Shown here piece after piece: positions 49,529 through 58,714 of a stretch of 64,000 nucleotides of DNA (its first letter is position 1; each line of letters begins with the position of its first letter). This stretch comes from Pseudomonas marginalis (lineage in GTDB: Bacteria; Pseudomonadota; Gammaproteobacteria; Pseudomonadales; Pseudomonadaceae). The translations under genes and the position numbers were made by a program. The notes under the pieces were generated by a model that had not been told where the DNA came from, ran no database searches, and saw only the letters and a program-made list of their open reading frames with translations. The DNA lies in assembly GCF_024169655.1 (NCBI RefSeq), contig NZ_JALJWV010000001.1, forward strand, positions 4,508,001-4,572,000, given 5' to 3'.

Positions 49529-51979
49529 ATGACCACCCCAACCCCCTGTTACCACTGCGCCCTGCCCGTTCCACCCGGTAGCCGCTTCACCGCCGTGATC
49601 CTCGGCGAGCGCCGCGAACTCTGCTGCCCGGGCTGCCAGGCAGTAGCCGAAGCAATCGTGGCGGGCGGGTTGGAAAGCTATTACCAGCACCGCAGCGAAG
49701 CCTCGGCCAACCCCGAGGCGTTGCCGGTGCAACTGGTGGACGAATTGGCGCTGTATGACCGCGCCGACGTACAAAAACCCTTCGTGCGCCACGACGGCGA
49801 ACTGGCCGAAGCCACGCTGCTGATGGAAGGCATCAGCTGCGCAGCCTGTGGCTGGCTGATCGAAAAACACCTGCGCAGCCTGCCCGCCGTGGCCGAGGCG
49901 CGCCTGAACCTGTCCAACCATCGCCTGCAAGTGCGCTGGGCCGACGGGCAACTGCCGTTGAGCCAACTGCTCAGTGAGCTGCGCCACATCGGCTACGCCG
50001 CCCACCCCTATCAGGCAGACCGCGCCGCCGAGCAATTGGCCGGCGAAAACCGCCTGGCCTTGCGCCAACTCGGCGTTGCCGGCTTGCTGTGGTTCCAGGC
50101 GATGATGGCGACCATGGCCACCTGGCCGGAATTCAATATCGACCTGAGCCCGGAGCTGCATGTCATCCTGCGTTGGGTCGCGATGTTTCTGACCACGCCC
50201 ATCGTGTTCTACAGCTGTGCGCCGTTTTTCAAGGGTGCCATGCGCGACCTGCGCACCCGCCACCTGACCATGGACGTGTCGGTCTCCCTGGCCATTGGCG
50301 GGGCTTACCTGGCCGGGATCTGGACCGCGATCACCGGCGTGGGTGAACTGTATTTCGACGCGGTGGGCATGTTCGCGCTGTTCCTGCTGGCCGGCCGCTA
50401 CCTGGAGCGGCGTGCCCGCGAACGCACGGCCGCCGCGACCGCGCAGTTGGTCAACCTGCTGCCCGCCTCGTGCCTGCGCTTGAATGCTGAAGGTCAGAGC
50501 GAACGCATCCTGCTCCCCGAACTGGCCCTGGGCGACCGCGTGCTGGTGCATCCCGGCGCCGTGCTGCCGGCGGACGGGGTGATCCTCGACGGCCAGTCCA
50601 GCATCGATGAATCCCTGCTCACCGGCGAATACCTGCCGCAACCGCGTCAAGTCGGCGATGCGGTAACGGCCGGCACCCTCAACGTCGAGGGCGCGCTGAC
50701 CGTCGAAGTCCGCGCCTTGGGCCATGACACGCGCCTGTCCGCCATCGTGCGCCTGCTGGAGCGGGCCCAGGCGGAAAAACCGCGCCTGGCACAAATCGCC
50801 GATCGCGCCGCGCAGTGGTTCCTGCTGTGCTCGCTGATCGCCGCCGTGCTGATCGGCCTGCTGTGGTGGCAGTTGGACGCATCGCGGGCGTTCTGGATCG
50901 TCCTGGCAATGCTCGTGGCGACCTGTCCATGCGCGCTCTCGCTGGCCACGCCGACCGCCCTGACCGCCGCCACCGGCACCCTGCACAAACTCGGTCTGCT
51001 GCTGACCCGTGGCCATGTGCTGGAAGGCCTGAACCAGATCGACACGGTGATTTTCGACAAGACCGGCACCCTCACCGAGGGGCGCCTGGCGCTGCGTGCG
51101 ATCCGCCCCCTGGGCGCGTTGAACAGCGACCAGTGCCTGGGCCTCGCCGCCGCCCTGGAGAATCGCTCCGAACACCCGATCGCCCGCGCCTTCGGCCGCG
51201 CGCCCCTGGCCGCCGACGAAGTGCTCAGTTCCCCCGGCCTCGGTCTGGAAGGCTGGGTGGGCGAGCGCCAACTGCGCATCGGCCAGCCTGGCTATGTGTG
51301 CGAACTCAGCGGTTGCCCGATCCCTGCCGCGCCGGATGAAGCCGGGCAATGGCTGCTGTTAGGCGACCGTGACGGCGCCCTCGCCTGGTTCGTTTTGGAT
51401 GACCGCCTGCGCAGCGACGCCCCTGCCCTGCTCGCGGCCTGCAAGGCGCGCGGCTGGCGCACGCTGCTGCTGTCGGGCGACAGTTCACCGATGGTCGCCA
51501 GCGTCGCCGCCGAACTGGGCATCGACGAAGCCCACGGCGGCCTGCGCCCCGATGACAAGCTACAAGTACTGCAACAATTGCACAAAGAAGGGCGCAAAGT
51601 GCTGATGCTCGGCGACGGGGTGAACGATGTGCCGGTGCTGGCCGCTGCCGATATCAGCGTGGCCATGGGCTCGGCCACCGACCTGGCAAAAACCAGCGCG
51701 GATGCGGTGTTGCTGTCCAACCGCCTGGACGCCCTGGTACAAGCGTTTACCCTGGCGCGACGCACCCGTCGGGTCATCACGGAGAACCTGCTGTGGGCTG
51801 GGCTGTACAATGGCCTTATGCTGCCGTTTGCGGCCCTCGGTTGGATCACGCCGATCTGGGCGGCGGTCGGCATGTCCCTCAGTTCGTTGACCGTGGTGCT
51901 CAACGCCCTGCGCCTGACTCGCCTGCCGAGCGCGCCGGCCGTCGGCGCCCCTTCAGTAACCCGTCCGCTACCGGCTTGA
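49529..51979 (+). CDS. ccoI: Copper-translocating P-type ATPase CcoI
   Basis: P1B-type ATPase of 816 residues. It has an N-terminal Cys-rich domain (CYHCALPVP, CCPGCQAVAEAI), a CAAC metal-binding domain, eight helices with the CPC site (466-468, TCPCALSLATPTAL), the phosphorylated Asp510 in DKTGTLTEG, and GDGVNDVPVL. It matches the CcoI/FixI class that exports Cu to the periplasm for cbb3 assembly rather than CopA-type detoxification, judged by the long N terminus and the operon. It lies in the ccoGHIS cluster, 115 bases after ccoH. Confidence 0.95.
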   Translation: MTTPTPCYHCALPVPPGSRFTAVILGERRELCCPGCQAVAEAIVAGGLESYYQHRSEASANPEALPVQLVDELALYDRADVQKPFVRHDGELAEATLLMEGISCAACGWLIEKHLRSLPAVAEARLNLSNHRLQVRWADGQLPLSQLLSELRHIGYAAHPYQADRAAEQLAGENRLALRQLGVAGLLWFQAMMATMATWPEFNIDLSPELHVILRWVAMFLTTPIVFYSCAPFFKGAMRDLRTRHLTMDVSVSLAIGGAYLAGIWTAITGVGELYFDAVGMFALFLLAGRYLERRARERTAAATAQLVNLLPASCLRLNAEGQSERILLPELALGDRVLVHPGAVLPADGVILDGQSSIDESLLTGEYLPQPRQVGDAVTAGTLNVEGALTVEVRALGHDTRLSAIVRLLERAQAEKPRLAQIADRAAQWFLLCSLIAAVLIGLLWWQLDASRAFWIVLAMLVATCPCALSLATPTALTAATGTLHKLGLLLTRGHVLEGLNQIDTVIFDKTGTLTEGRLALRAIRPLGALNSDQCLGLAAALENRSEHPIARAFGRAPLAADEVLSSPGLGLEGWVGERQLRIGQPGYVCELSGCPIPAAPDEAGQWLLLGDRDGALAWFVLDDRLRSDAPALLAACKARGWRTLLLSGDSSPMVASVAAELGIDEAHGGLRPDDKLQVLQQLHKEGRKVLMLGDGVNDVPVLAAADISVAMGSATDLAKTSADAVLLSNRLDALVQAFTLARRTRRVITENLLWAGLYNGLMLPFAALGWITPIWAAVGMSLSSLTVVLNALRLTRLPSAPAVGAPSVTRPLPA

Positions 51980-52001
51980 GCCACGCGGGCATGGAGTGCA
52001 G

Positions 52002-52220
52002 ATGCCAGCTTTATACATAATGATTCCAGCGGCGCTGCTGATTGTGGCCATCGCCATCTATATCTTCTTCTGGGCAGTGGACAGCGGCCAGTACGACGAC
52101 CTCGATGGCCCGGCCCACAGCGTGCTGTTCGACGATCAGGACCCAAACCACCTGGCCGCCATCGACGAGGCCAATAACCCCGAGCCCCCCGCCGACCCCA
52201 AAGATCCGCCCCATGCTTGA
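52002..52220 (+). CDS. ccoS: Cytochrome oxidase maturation protein CcoS
   Basis: Protein of 72 residues with a single helix (MIPAALLIVAIAIYIFFWAV) and the CcoS signature SGQYDDLDGPAHSVLFDD. It is required to insert haem and copper into cbb3 oxidase. The ATG at 52002 gives MPALYIM; a GTG at 51996 is the alternative. It overlaps the next gene by 8 bases. Confidence 0.93.
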   Translation: MPALYIMIPAALLIVAIAIYIFFWAVDSGQYDDLDGPAHSVLFDDQDPNHLAAIDEANNPEPPADPKDPPHA

Positions 52221-52896
52221 TTTGGCGCCGCTGCTGGTCTCCGCGCTGATCCTTGGCCTGCTGGGTGGCGGCCATTGCCTGGGCATGTGCGGCGGCCTGA
52301 TGGGCGCGCTGACCCTGGCGATCCCCAAAGAGCAACGCAGCCGCAGGTTCCGCCTGCTGCTCGCGTACAACCTGGGGCGTATCCTCAGCTATGCCACCGC
52401 CGGCCTGCTGATCGGCCTGGCCGGCTGGGCCGTGGCCAACAGCCCGGCGGCGATGTTCATGCGCGTGCTGGCCGGCCTGCTGCTGATCAGCATGGGCCTG
52501 TACCTGGCCGGCTGGTGGAGCGGCCTCACCCGCATCGAAAGCCTCGGTCGCGGCCTGTGGCGGCACATCCAGCCGTTCGCTAACCGTTTGCTGCCGGTAT
52601 CCAGCCTGCCCCGCGCCCTGCTGTTGGGCGCGCTGTGGGGCTGGTTGCCGTGCGGGTTGGTCTACAGCACCCTGCTGTGGGCCGCCAGCCAAGGCAATGC
52701 GCTGGACAGTGCGGTGCTGATGCTGGCGTTCGGCCTGGGCACCTGGCCAGTGCTGCTGGCGACCGGGCTGGCCGCCGAACGCGTCACGGCACTATTGCGC
52801 AAGCGCAGTGTACGCATGGCCGGCGGCGTGCTAGTAATTTTGTTCGGTATTTGGACCTTGCCCGGCCCCCATCAGCACTGGCTAATGGGCCACTAA
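52213..52896 (+). CDS. TauE/SafE-like membrane protein of the cco cluster
   Basis: Inner-membrane protein of 227 residues with six helices and the COG2836 motifs GGGHCLGMCGGLMG and WLPCGLVYSTLLWA, resembling the membrane part of DsbD-type thiol proteins. Its 8-base overlap with ccoS, and its constant position before hemN in pseudomonads, suggest a role in copper or cytochrome maturation. Annotation pipelines call it a sulfite exporter, but nothing here supports that. The ATG at 52213 was chosen; the same frame is open further upstream. Confidence 0.85.
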   Translation: MLDLAPLLVSALILGLLGGGHCLGMCGGLMGALTLAIPKEQRSRRFRLLLAYNLGRILSYATAGLLIGLAGWAVANSPAAMFMRVLAGLLLISMGLYLAGWWSGLTRIESLGRGLWRHIQPFANRLLPVSSLPRALLLGALWGWLPCGLVYSTLLWAASQGNALDSAVLMLAFGLGTWPVLLATGLAAERVTALLRKRSVRMAGGVLVILFGIWTLPGPHQHWLMGH

Positions 52897-52925
52897 AAGG
52901 CCATGTGGCATAGCGCCGCTCCCCG

Positions 52926-52967
52926 TTGATGCAAATCAAGATGCCATATCCGCCACGCCCCTAGACT
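52926..52967 (+). promoter_or_regulatory. ANR box and -10 element of hemN
   Basis: TTGAT-GCAA-ATCAA (52926-52939) matches the ANR/FNR consensus exactly. A TAGACT -10 element at 52962 places the start site near 52974, so the box is centred at about -41.5, the class II activation position. The hemN ATG follows at 53000. Confidence 0.9.
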
Positions 52968-52999
52968 CGACCCATTAGTCTATCCGGGGGAACGCCCGC

Positions 53000-54382
53000 A
53001 TGCTCGACGCCATTCGTTGGGACAGCAATCTGATTCATCGCTACGACTTGGCGGGGCCACGCTACACGTCCTACCCCACCGCCGTGCAATTCGACAGCCA
53101 GGTCGGCTCCTTCGACCTGCTCCACGCCCTGCGCGACAGCCGCAAGGCTGCACGGCCATTGTCGCTGTATGTACACGTGCCGTTCTGCGCAAACATCTGC
53201 TACTACTGCGCCTGCAACAAAGTCATCACCAAGGACCGCGGCCGCGCCCAGCCCTACCTGCAGCGCCTGGAACAGGAGATCCAACTGATCGCCTGCCACC
53301 TCGACCCGAAACAGACCGTGGAACAGCTGCATTTCGGCGGCGGCACCCCGACCTTTCTCAGCCATGACGAGTTGCGCCAGGTGATGACCTCCCTGCGTAA
53401 GCATTTCAACCTGCTCGATGATGATTCCGGCGACTACAGCATCGAAATCGACCCGCGCGAAGCCGACTGGGCAACCATGGGGCTGCTGCGCGAGTTGGGC
53501 TTCAACCGCGTCAGTATCGGCCTGCAAGACCTCGACCCCGAAGTGCAACGCGCGGTTAACCGCCTGCAAAGCCTGGAAGAGACCCGCGCCGTGATCGATG
53601 CGGCGCGCACCCTGCAGTACCGCTCGATCAACATCGACCTGATCTACGGCCTGCCCAAGCAAACCCCGATCAACTTCGCGCGCACCGTGGAAGAGGTGAT
53701 CAAGCTGCAACCGGATCGCCTGTCAGTGTTCAACTATGCGCATTTGCCGGAACGTTTCATGCCTCAGCGGCGGATCAACGCCGATGACCTGCCGTCCCCG
53801 GCGGCAAAACTGCTGATGCTGCAAACCACCATCGAACAGCTGACCAACGCTGGCTACCGCTATATCGGCATGGACCACTTCGCGCTACCGGACGACGAAT
53901 TGGCCATCGCCCAGGAAGAAGGCACCCTGCAACGCAACTTCCAGGGCTATACCACCCACGGTCATTGCGACCTGATCGGGCTCGGGGTCTCGGCCATCAG
54001 CCAGATCGGCGATCTGTATTGCCAGAACACCAGCGACATCAATAGCTACCAGCACGCCCTGGCCGATGCGCAACTGGCGACCAACCGCGGCCTGGTCTGC
54101 ACCACGGACGATCGGTTGCGGCGGGAAGTGATTCAGCAATTGATCTGCAATTTCAGCCTGACCTTCGAGCAGATCGAACAGGCGTTCAATATCGATTTTC
54201 GCGGCTATTTCGACGAGATTTGGTCACAACTTGAGACGATGGCCGAAGACGGCCTGATCGAACTCGACGCACAAGGCATTCGCGTCCTCCCCGCAGGACG
54301 GCTGCTGGTGCGCTCGGTGTGCATGGTGTTCGATGCCTATCTGGAGCATCAGAACCGGCAGCGCTTTTCGCGGGTGATCTGA
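53000..54382 (+). CDS. hemN: Oxygen-independent coproporphyrinogen III oxidase
   Basis: Radical SAM enzyme of 460 residues. The [4Fe-4S] Cys set is Cys63, Cys67 and Cys70 in FCANICYYCACN, followed by FGGGTPTFL and the HemN-type ending (QHALADAQLATNRGLVCTTD). It decarboxylates coproporphyrinogen III to protoporphyrinogen IX without O2, so haem can be made for the cbb3 oxidases under low oxygen. A perfect ANR box drives it, and anr lies downstream. Confidence 0.97.
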   Translation: MLDAIRWDSNLIHRYDLAGPRYTSYPTAVQFDSQVGSFDLLHALRDSRKAARPLSLYVHVPFCANICYYCACNKVITKDRGRAQPYLQRLEQEIQLIACHLDPKQTVEQLHFGGGTPTFLSHDELRQVMTSLRKHFNLLDDDSGDYSIEIDPREADWATMGLLRELGFNRVSIGLQDLDPEVQRAVNRLQSLEETRAVIDAARTLQYRSINIDLIYGLPKQTPINFARTVEEVIKLQPDRLSVFNYAHLPERFMPQRRINADDLPSPAAKLLMLQTTIEQLTNAGYRYIGMDHFALPDDELAIAQEEGTLQRNFQGYTTHGHCDLIGLGVSAISQIGDLYCQNTSDINSYQHALADAQLATNRGLVCTTDDRLRREVIQQLICNFSLTFEQIEQAFNIDFRGYFDEIWSQLETMAEDGLIELDAQGIRVLPAGRLLVRSVCMVFDAYLEHQNRQRFSRVI

Positions 54383-54387
54383 AGGTT

Positions 54388-54885
54388 CTATGCCATCGCC
54401 AGGGAGGCCGCCTTCATGGCGTCTTCGCCGCTCAGGCCTTTCATGGCTTTGGCCAGTGAGGCTTGTGCGGTCACCAGGCTCGCCTGCAGTGCGCTGAGTG
54501 AGGCCTGCAGGTTGCTGGCCTTGACCCGCGCCTGGTCAGGCGTCAGGTTCGTGTCCGCCATCACGGCGGCCAGCTCGGCCTGTTTCTTGGCGATCTGCTC
54601 TTTGATCTGACGGATCATTTTCAGCGTCTGCTGAATGTTATCCGGCAGGCCACTCTCTTCGATATCGCTGTTGGCTTTCTTCGCGGCACCCGCAGCCTTC
54701 AATGCCGCGCCGGAAATAGTCACGGTCACGCCCTCGACCGCCTTGGCCGGACTCAGCGGCGCTGATGTGGCGTCCTCAAGTGCTTTGGCTGCCTCGGCTT
54801 CTTTAGCCTCCGCCACTAGGTCTTTGGGCTCGCGAACCGCCGGAACCGGCAGCTTGGCAGCAGAGTTTTCACCGATGGAAAGCAT
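54388..54885 (-). CDS. Hypothetical coiled-coil protein between hemN and anr
   Basis: Protein of 165 residues, Ala- and Lys-rich, with no signal peptide or membrane segment. The C-terminal half (NIQQTLKMIRQIKEQIAKKQ, then AELAAVMADTNL) and LQASLSALQASLVTAQASLA form heptad repeats. No known domain is recognised. It converges on hemN with 5 bases between stops, and its start faces the anr promoter. It could be an unlinked local gene; its function is unknown. Confidence 0.75.
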   Translation of the reverse strand: MLSIGENSAAKLPVPAVREPKDLVAEAKEAEAAKALEDATSAPLSPAKAVEGVTVTISGAALKAAGAAKKANSDIEESGLPDNIQQTLKMIRQIKEQIAKKQAELAAVMADTNLTPDQARVKASNLQASLSALQASLVTAQASLAKAMKGLSGEDAMKAASLAMA

Positions 54886-55040
54886 GATGTGAGCCTCCAG
54901 GCTCTAAGGGACACTGACTTCTATCGGCATCGATACAATAATCTTTATCCCGGCATCGGTTTTTCGTCCATGCTGGCCTCTTCTACCCACAGTGCGTTAC
55001 CCTTATGTCTTATGTGTGTTTTCCCACAAGGATTTAAGAA

Positions 55041-55775
55041 ATGTCCGAGCCCGTTAAGCTGCGCGCTAACAGCCAGGCCCATTGCAAGGATTGCAGCCTG
55101 GCGCCCCTCTGCTTACCACTTTCATTGAATCTGGAAGACATGGATGCGCTGGACGAAATCGTTAAACGCGGGCGCCCACTGAAAAAAGGCGAGTTTCTAT
55201 ATCGCCAGGGCGACAAGTTCGATTCTGTCTATGCAGTACGTTCGGGTGCATTGAAGACCTTCAGCCTGAGCGACAGTGGCGAAGAGCAGATCACCGGCTT
55301 CCACCTGCCGAGCGAGCTGGTCGGGCTGTCGGGGATGGACACCGAGATTCATCCGGTGTCGGCTCAGGCACTAGAGACCACATCGGTGTGCGAAATTCCT
55401 TTCGAACGCCTGGACGAACTGGCCCTGCAATTGCCGCAGCTGCGCCGCCAACTGATGCGTGTCATGAGCCGCGAGATCCGGGACGACCAGCAAATGATGC
55501 TGCTGTTGTCGAAGAAAACCGCCGACGAGCGTATCGCCACCTTCCTGGTCAACCTGTCAGCGCGATTCCGTGCCCGTGGTTTCTCGGCCAACCAGTTCCG
55601 CCTGAGCATGTCGCGCAATGAAATCGGCAATTACCTGGGCCTGGCGGTAGAAACCGTGTCCCGGGTCTTTACCCGTTTCCAGCAGAACGAGCTGCTTGCC
55701 GCCGAAGGCAAGGAAGTGCATATCCTCGACCCGATCCAACTGTGCGCGTTGGCGGGCGGCTCCCTGGAGGGCTGA
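55041..55775 (+). CDS. anr: Anaerobic regulator ANR (FNR family)
   Basis: Oxygen-sensing activator of 244 residues. The four cluster cysteines are present: Cys15, Cys18, Cys24 and Cys117. They hold the O2-labile [4Fe-4S]. The cAMP-receptor-like domain is followed by the HTH (FRLSMSRNEIGNYLGLAVET, VSRVFTRFQQ) that reads TTGAT-N4-ATCAA. It is the likely activator of hemN and probably of cco2. Usual length. Confidence 0.97.
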   Translation: MSEPVKLRANSQAHCKDCSLAPLCLPLSLNLEDMDALDEIVKRGRPLKKGEFLYRQGDKFDSVYAVRSGALKTFSLSDSGEEQITGFHLPSELVGLSGMDTEIHPVSAQALETTSVCEIPFERLDELALQLPQLRRQLMRVMSREIRDDQQMMLLLSKKTADERIATFLVNLSARFRARGFSANQFRLSMSRNEIGNYLGLAVETVSRVFTRFQQNELLAAEGKEVHILDPIQLCALAGGSLEG

Positions 55776-55856
55776 TCCAGACACTTGCGGCCGCGCCAAT
55801 CGGCAAGGCCGCAAGGTATACTTCGAGTCCGTTTTCCGCCCCAGGACTCTGCGACG

Positions 55857-56405
55857 ATGACCTTCGATTCGTTCGACATCAAATCCCTGATCCGCCCTGT
55901 CATCGACTTCCCCAAGCCCGGGGTGATCTTTCGCGACATCACGCCGCTGTTCCAGTCGCCCAAGGCCCTGCGTCTGGTGGCCGACACCTTCGTCCACCGC
56001 TACGTCGAAGCCGATTTCAGCCATATCGGTGCGATGGATGCCCGGGGTTTCCTGATCGGCTCGATCATCGCCTACCAATTGAACAAACCGCTGATCCTGT
56101 TCCGCAAACAGGGCAAGCTGCCGGCCGACGTGTTGGCCGAGGGTTACCAGACCGAATACGGCGAAGCCTTCCTCGAAGTGCATGCCGACAGCCTGTGTGA
56201 AGGCGATTCGGTGCTGATCTTCGATGACCTGATTGCCACTGGCGGCACGCTGATCGCCGCAGCGAACCTGGTGCGGCGCATGGGCGCGAAGGTGTTCGAA
56301 GCGGCGGCGATTATCGACCTGCCGGAGCTGGGTGGCTCGCAACGCCTGGAAGATATGGGGATTGCGACGTTTTGCCTGACGCAGTTTGCGCTGAGCGAGC
56401 GTTGA
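55857..56405 (+). CDS. apt: Adenine phosphoribosyltransferase
   Basis: Purine salvage enzyme of 182 residues: adenine plus PRPP gives AMP. It has the PRPP-binding loop VLIFDDLIATGGTLIAAANL and the FPKPGVIFRDITPLFQSPKA family start. The ATG at 55857 gives MTFDSFDIKSLI; the frame is open upstream without similarity. It lies 81 bases after anr. Confidence 0.95.
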   Translation: MTFDSFDIKSLIRPVIDFPKPGVIFRDITPLFQSPKALRLVADTFVHRYVEADFSHIGAMDARGFLIGSIIAYQLNKPLILFRKQGKLPADVLAEGYQTEYGEAFLEVHADSLCEGDSVLIFDDLIATGGTLIAAANLVRRMGAKVFEAAAIIDLPELGGSQRLEDMGIATFCLTQFALSER

Positions 56406-56459
56406 GGATTATCACCGACACCACACAGCCCCCTCCCACACTTTGTCCTGCCGCGTGAC

Positions 56460-57062
56460 TTAAAGCGCGATGGGTTTGCGACCGGCAAACGAATGCGCCA
56501 GGGTGCCGCCGTCCACCAACTCCAGCTCGCCACCCAGCGGTACGCCGTGGGCGATCCGCGAGGTGACCAGGCCTTTGTTGCTCAGCAGTTGGGCGATGTA
56601 ATGCGCGGTCGCTTCACCCTCCACGGTTGGGTTGGTGGCCAGAATCACCTCGGTAAAGGTGCCCTGCGCTTCAATCCGCGCCACCAGTTGCGGAATGCCG
56701 ATGGCTTCCGGGCCCAGACCGTCCAGCGGCGACAGATGGCCTTTGAGCACGAAATAGCGCCCGCGATAACCGGTCTGTTCCACCGCGTACACGTCCATCG
56801 GCCCTTCCACCACGCATAACAGCGTGTCATCGCGACGCGGGTCGGCGCATTGCGGGCAGAGTTCTTCTTCGGTGAGGGTGCGGCACTGGCGACAGTGGCC
56901 AACGCCTTCCATGGCCTGGCTCAAGGCCTGGGCCAACCGGGTGCCGCCGCTGCGATCACGCTCCAGCAGTTGCAGCGCCATGCGCTGGGCGGTTTTCTGG
57001 CCGACGCCGGGCAAAGTGCGCAGGGCGTCGATCAGTTGGCGAATCAGGGGGCTGAAGCTCAT
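56460..57062 (-). CDS. recR: Recombination mediator RecR
   Basis: Protein of 200 residues. An N-terminal HhH (LRTLPGVGQKTAQRMALQLL), a Zn finger (CRQCRTLTEEELCPQC) and a Toprim domain (LLCVVEGPMDVYAVEQTGYR) match RecR. It loads RecA with RecO and RecF during gap repair. The ATG at 57062 gives the usual length; an in-frame TTG at 57080 is rejected. It lies on the same strand as dnaX and ybaB but is separated from them by an oxidoreductase gene. Confidence 0.96.
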   Translation of the reverse strand: MSFSPLIRQLIDALRTLPGVGQKTAQRMALQLLERDRSGGTRLAQALSQAMEGVGHCRQCRTLTEEELCPQCADPRRDDTLLCVVEGPMDVYAVEQTGYRGRYFVLKGHLSPLDGLGPEAIGIPQLVARIEAQGTFTEVILATNPTVEGEATAHYIAQLLSNKGLVTSRIAHGVPLGGELELVDGGTLAHSFAGRKPIAL

Positions 57063-57128
57063 GGGCGAAGGGTCCGACAAAACAACGAGACGCGGTTTAT
57101 ACCCGCGCCTCGGATTAGCGTCAAATGC

Positions 57129-58163
57129 TCAATCCTGCGCGACGCGCACCACCAACTTGCCGAAGTTGCGTCCTTCGAGCAAACCGATAAACGCTTCGGG
57201 CGCCTGCTCCAGGCCATCGACCACGTCTTCGCGGAACTTGATCTTGCCGTCACGTACCCACGGCGCCATGGCACTGAGGAATTCCGGCTGGCGATCGCCG
57301 TAGTCATCGAACACGATAAAGCCCTGGATACGCACGCGCTTGGTCAGCAAGGTGCGTTGCAGCGCCGGCAGTCGATCAGGGCCACTGGGCGCTTCATGGT
57401 CGTTATAGCCGGCGATCAGCCCGCACAGCGGAATCCGTGCCTTGGGGTTGAGCAGCGGCAGCACGGCATCGAACACCTTGCCACCGACGTTTTCAAAGTA
57501 GATATCCACGCCCTTGAAACAGGCATGGGCCAATTCATCGGCGAAGTGCTCGCTTTTGTGGTCAATACAGGCATCAAAGCCCAGTTCGTCCACCACGTAA
57601 CGGCACTTCTCGGCTCCGCCCGCAACACCCACCACGCGCAAACCCTTGAGCTTGGCCACCTGGCCCACCACCGAGCCCACCGCACCGGACGCGGCCGCCA
57701 CCACCAGGGTTTCCCCGGCTTTGGGCTGACCGATGTCCATCAGGCCCATGTAGGCGGTCATGCCCGGCATGCCCAGCACACCCAATGCCATCGACGGACT
57801 GGCCAGGCCGTTGGGCACCGGTATCAGGTTGCGACCGTCGCAAACGCTGTGGCTTTGCCAGCCGGTGGAGCCGACCACCAGGTCGCCCACTTCGAATTTC
57901 GGGTTGCGCGACTGCTCGATACGGCTGACAGCGCCACCCGTCATCACTTCGTCGATTTCTACCGGAGCGGCGTAGGACGGAGCATCACTCATGCGCCCAC
58001 GCATGTAGGGGTCGAGGGACAGGTACAGCGTCTTCAACAAGACTTGGCCGTCTGCCAGTTCCGGCAGCGTCACGCGCTCAAGGCGGAAGTTTTCCGGGGT
58101 TGGCGCGCCGTGAGGGCGCGAGACCAGAACAATGCGCTGGTTAAGAATCGGTGTTTGAGGCAT
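57129..58163 (-). CDS. MDR-family NADP-dependent oxidoreductase
   Basis: Medium-chain reductase of 344 residues, zinc-independent, of the CurA/prostaglandin-reductase type. It has YLSLDPYMRGRMSD near the N terminus and the cofactor loop AASGAVGSVVGQVAKLKG. It reduces activated double bonds of enones with NADPH. It sits between ybaB and recR, genes usually adjacent, and a terminator precedes it on the ybaB side, so it probably has its own promoter near 58170. Confidence 0.92.
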   Translation of the reverse strand: MPQTPILNQRIVLVSRPHGAPTPENFRLERVTLPELADGQVLLKTLYLSLDPYMRGRMSDAPSYAAPVEIDEVMTGGAVSRIEQSRNPKFEVGDLVVGSTGWQSHSVCDGRNLIPVPNGLASPSMALGVLGMPGMTAYMGLMDIGQPKAGETLVVAAASGAVGSVVGQVAKLKGLRVVGVAGGAEKCRYVVDELGFDACIDHKSEHFADELAHACFKGVDIYFENVGGKVFDAVLPLLNPKARIPLCGLIAGYNDHEAPSGPDRLPALQRTLLTKRVRIQGFIVFDDYGDRQPEFLSAMAPWVRDGKIKFREDVVDGLEQAPEAFIGLLEGRNFGKLVVRVAQD

Positions 58164-58284
58164 CGAGGGACTCCTTTATCGATGAGCGAATTCAATGGCA
58201 TTAAGTGCAGACACTGGCCAAGGCGCCGAGGTTCGACATAGTTGCCGCCCGGTAGCAAATGCAGAGGGGTGAGCAGCCAAAAAA

Positions 58285-58309
58285 AATGCCAGGCGCGATG
58301 CCTGGCATT
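58285..58309 (-). terminator. Rho-independent terminator after ybaB
   Basis: AATGCCAGGC, GCGAT, GCCTGGCATT with a T run on the minus strand (A run at 58279-58286 as given). It ends 24 bases beyond the ybaB stop. Confidence 0.9.
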
Positions 58310-58332
58310 TCAGTCTAGCTAAGGCTGGCCGA

Positions 58333-58671
58333 TCAGAACGGCAGTTTCATGCCCGGAGGCAGTTGCATGCCAGCGGTCACACCGGACATTTTGTCCTGGC
58401 TGTTGGCTTCGATCTTGCGCACAGCGTCATTGACGGCCGCGGCGAACAGATCTTCCAGCACTTCACGGTCGTCATCGCTGACGCCTTCGAGCAGGCTCGG
58501 GTCGATGCTCACGCGCTTGATGTCGTGACGACCGGTCATCACCACGCTGACCATATCGCCACCGGCTTTACCGGTGACTTCGGCGTTGGCCAGCTCTTCC
58601 TGCATCTTGGCCATTTTTTCCTGCATCTGCTGCGCCTGCTTCATCAGGCCGGCCATGCCACCTTTCATCAT
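58333..58671 (-). CDS. ybaB: YbaB/EbfC nucleoid-associated protein
   Basis: DNA-binding protein of 112 residues starting MMKGGMAGLMKQAQQMQEKM, then AKMQEELANAEVTGK, with the family's strand segment VSVVMTGRHDIKRVSIDPSL. It forms a dimer that coats DNA. It lies 43 bases after dnaX on the same strand, the conserved dnaX-ybaB pair. The open frame begins earlier, but the MMKGG start fits the family. Confidence 0.93.
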   Translation of the reverse strand: MMKGGMAGLMKQAQQMQEKMAKMQEELANAEVTGKAGGDMVSVVMTGRHDIKRVSIDPSLLEGVSDDDREVLEDLFAAAVNDAVRKIEANSQDKMSGVTAGMQLPPGMKLPF

Positions 58672-58714
58672 GGGAATCACCTCAAAAGTACGTGGATCAA
58701 TAAGTAGCCCGGTG

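Noticed and set aside
58164..58332. Possible 4.5S (SRP) RNA gene near dnaX/ybaB
   Set aside because: The conserved SRP loop pattern (GGAAGCAGCC-type) is absent; the gap holds only a promoter region and a terminator.
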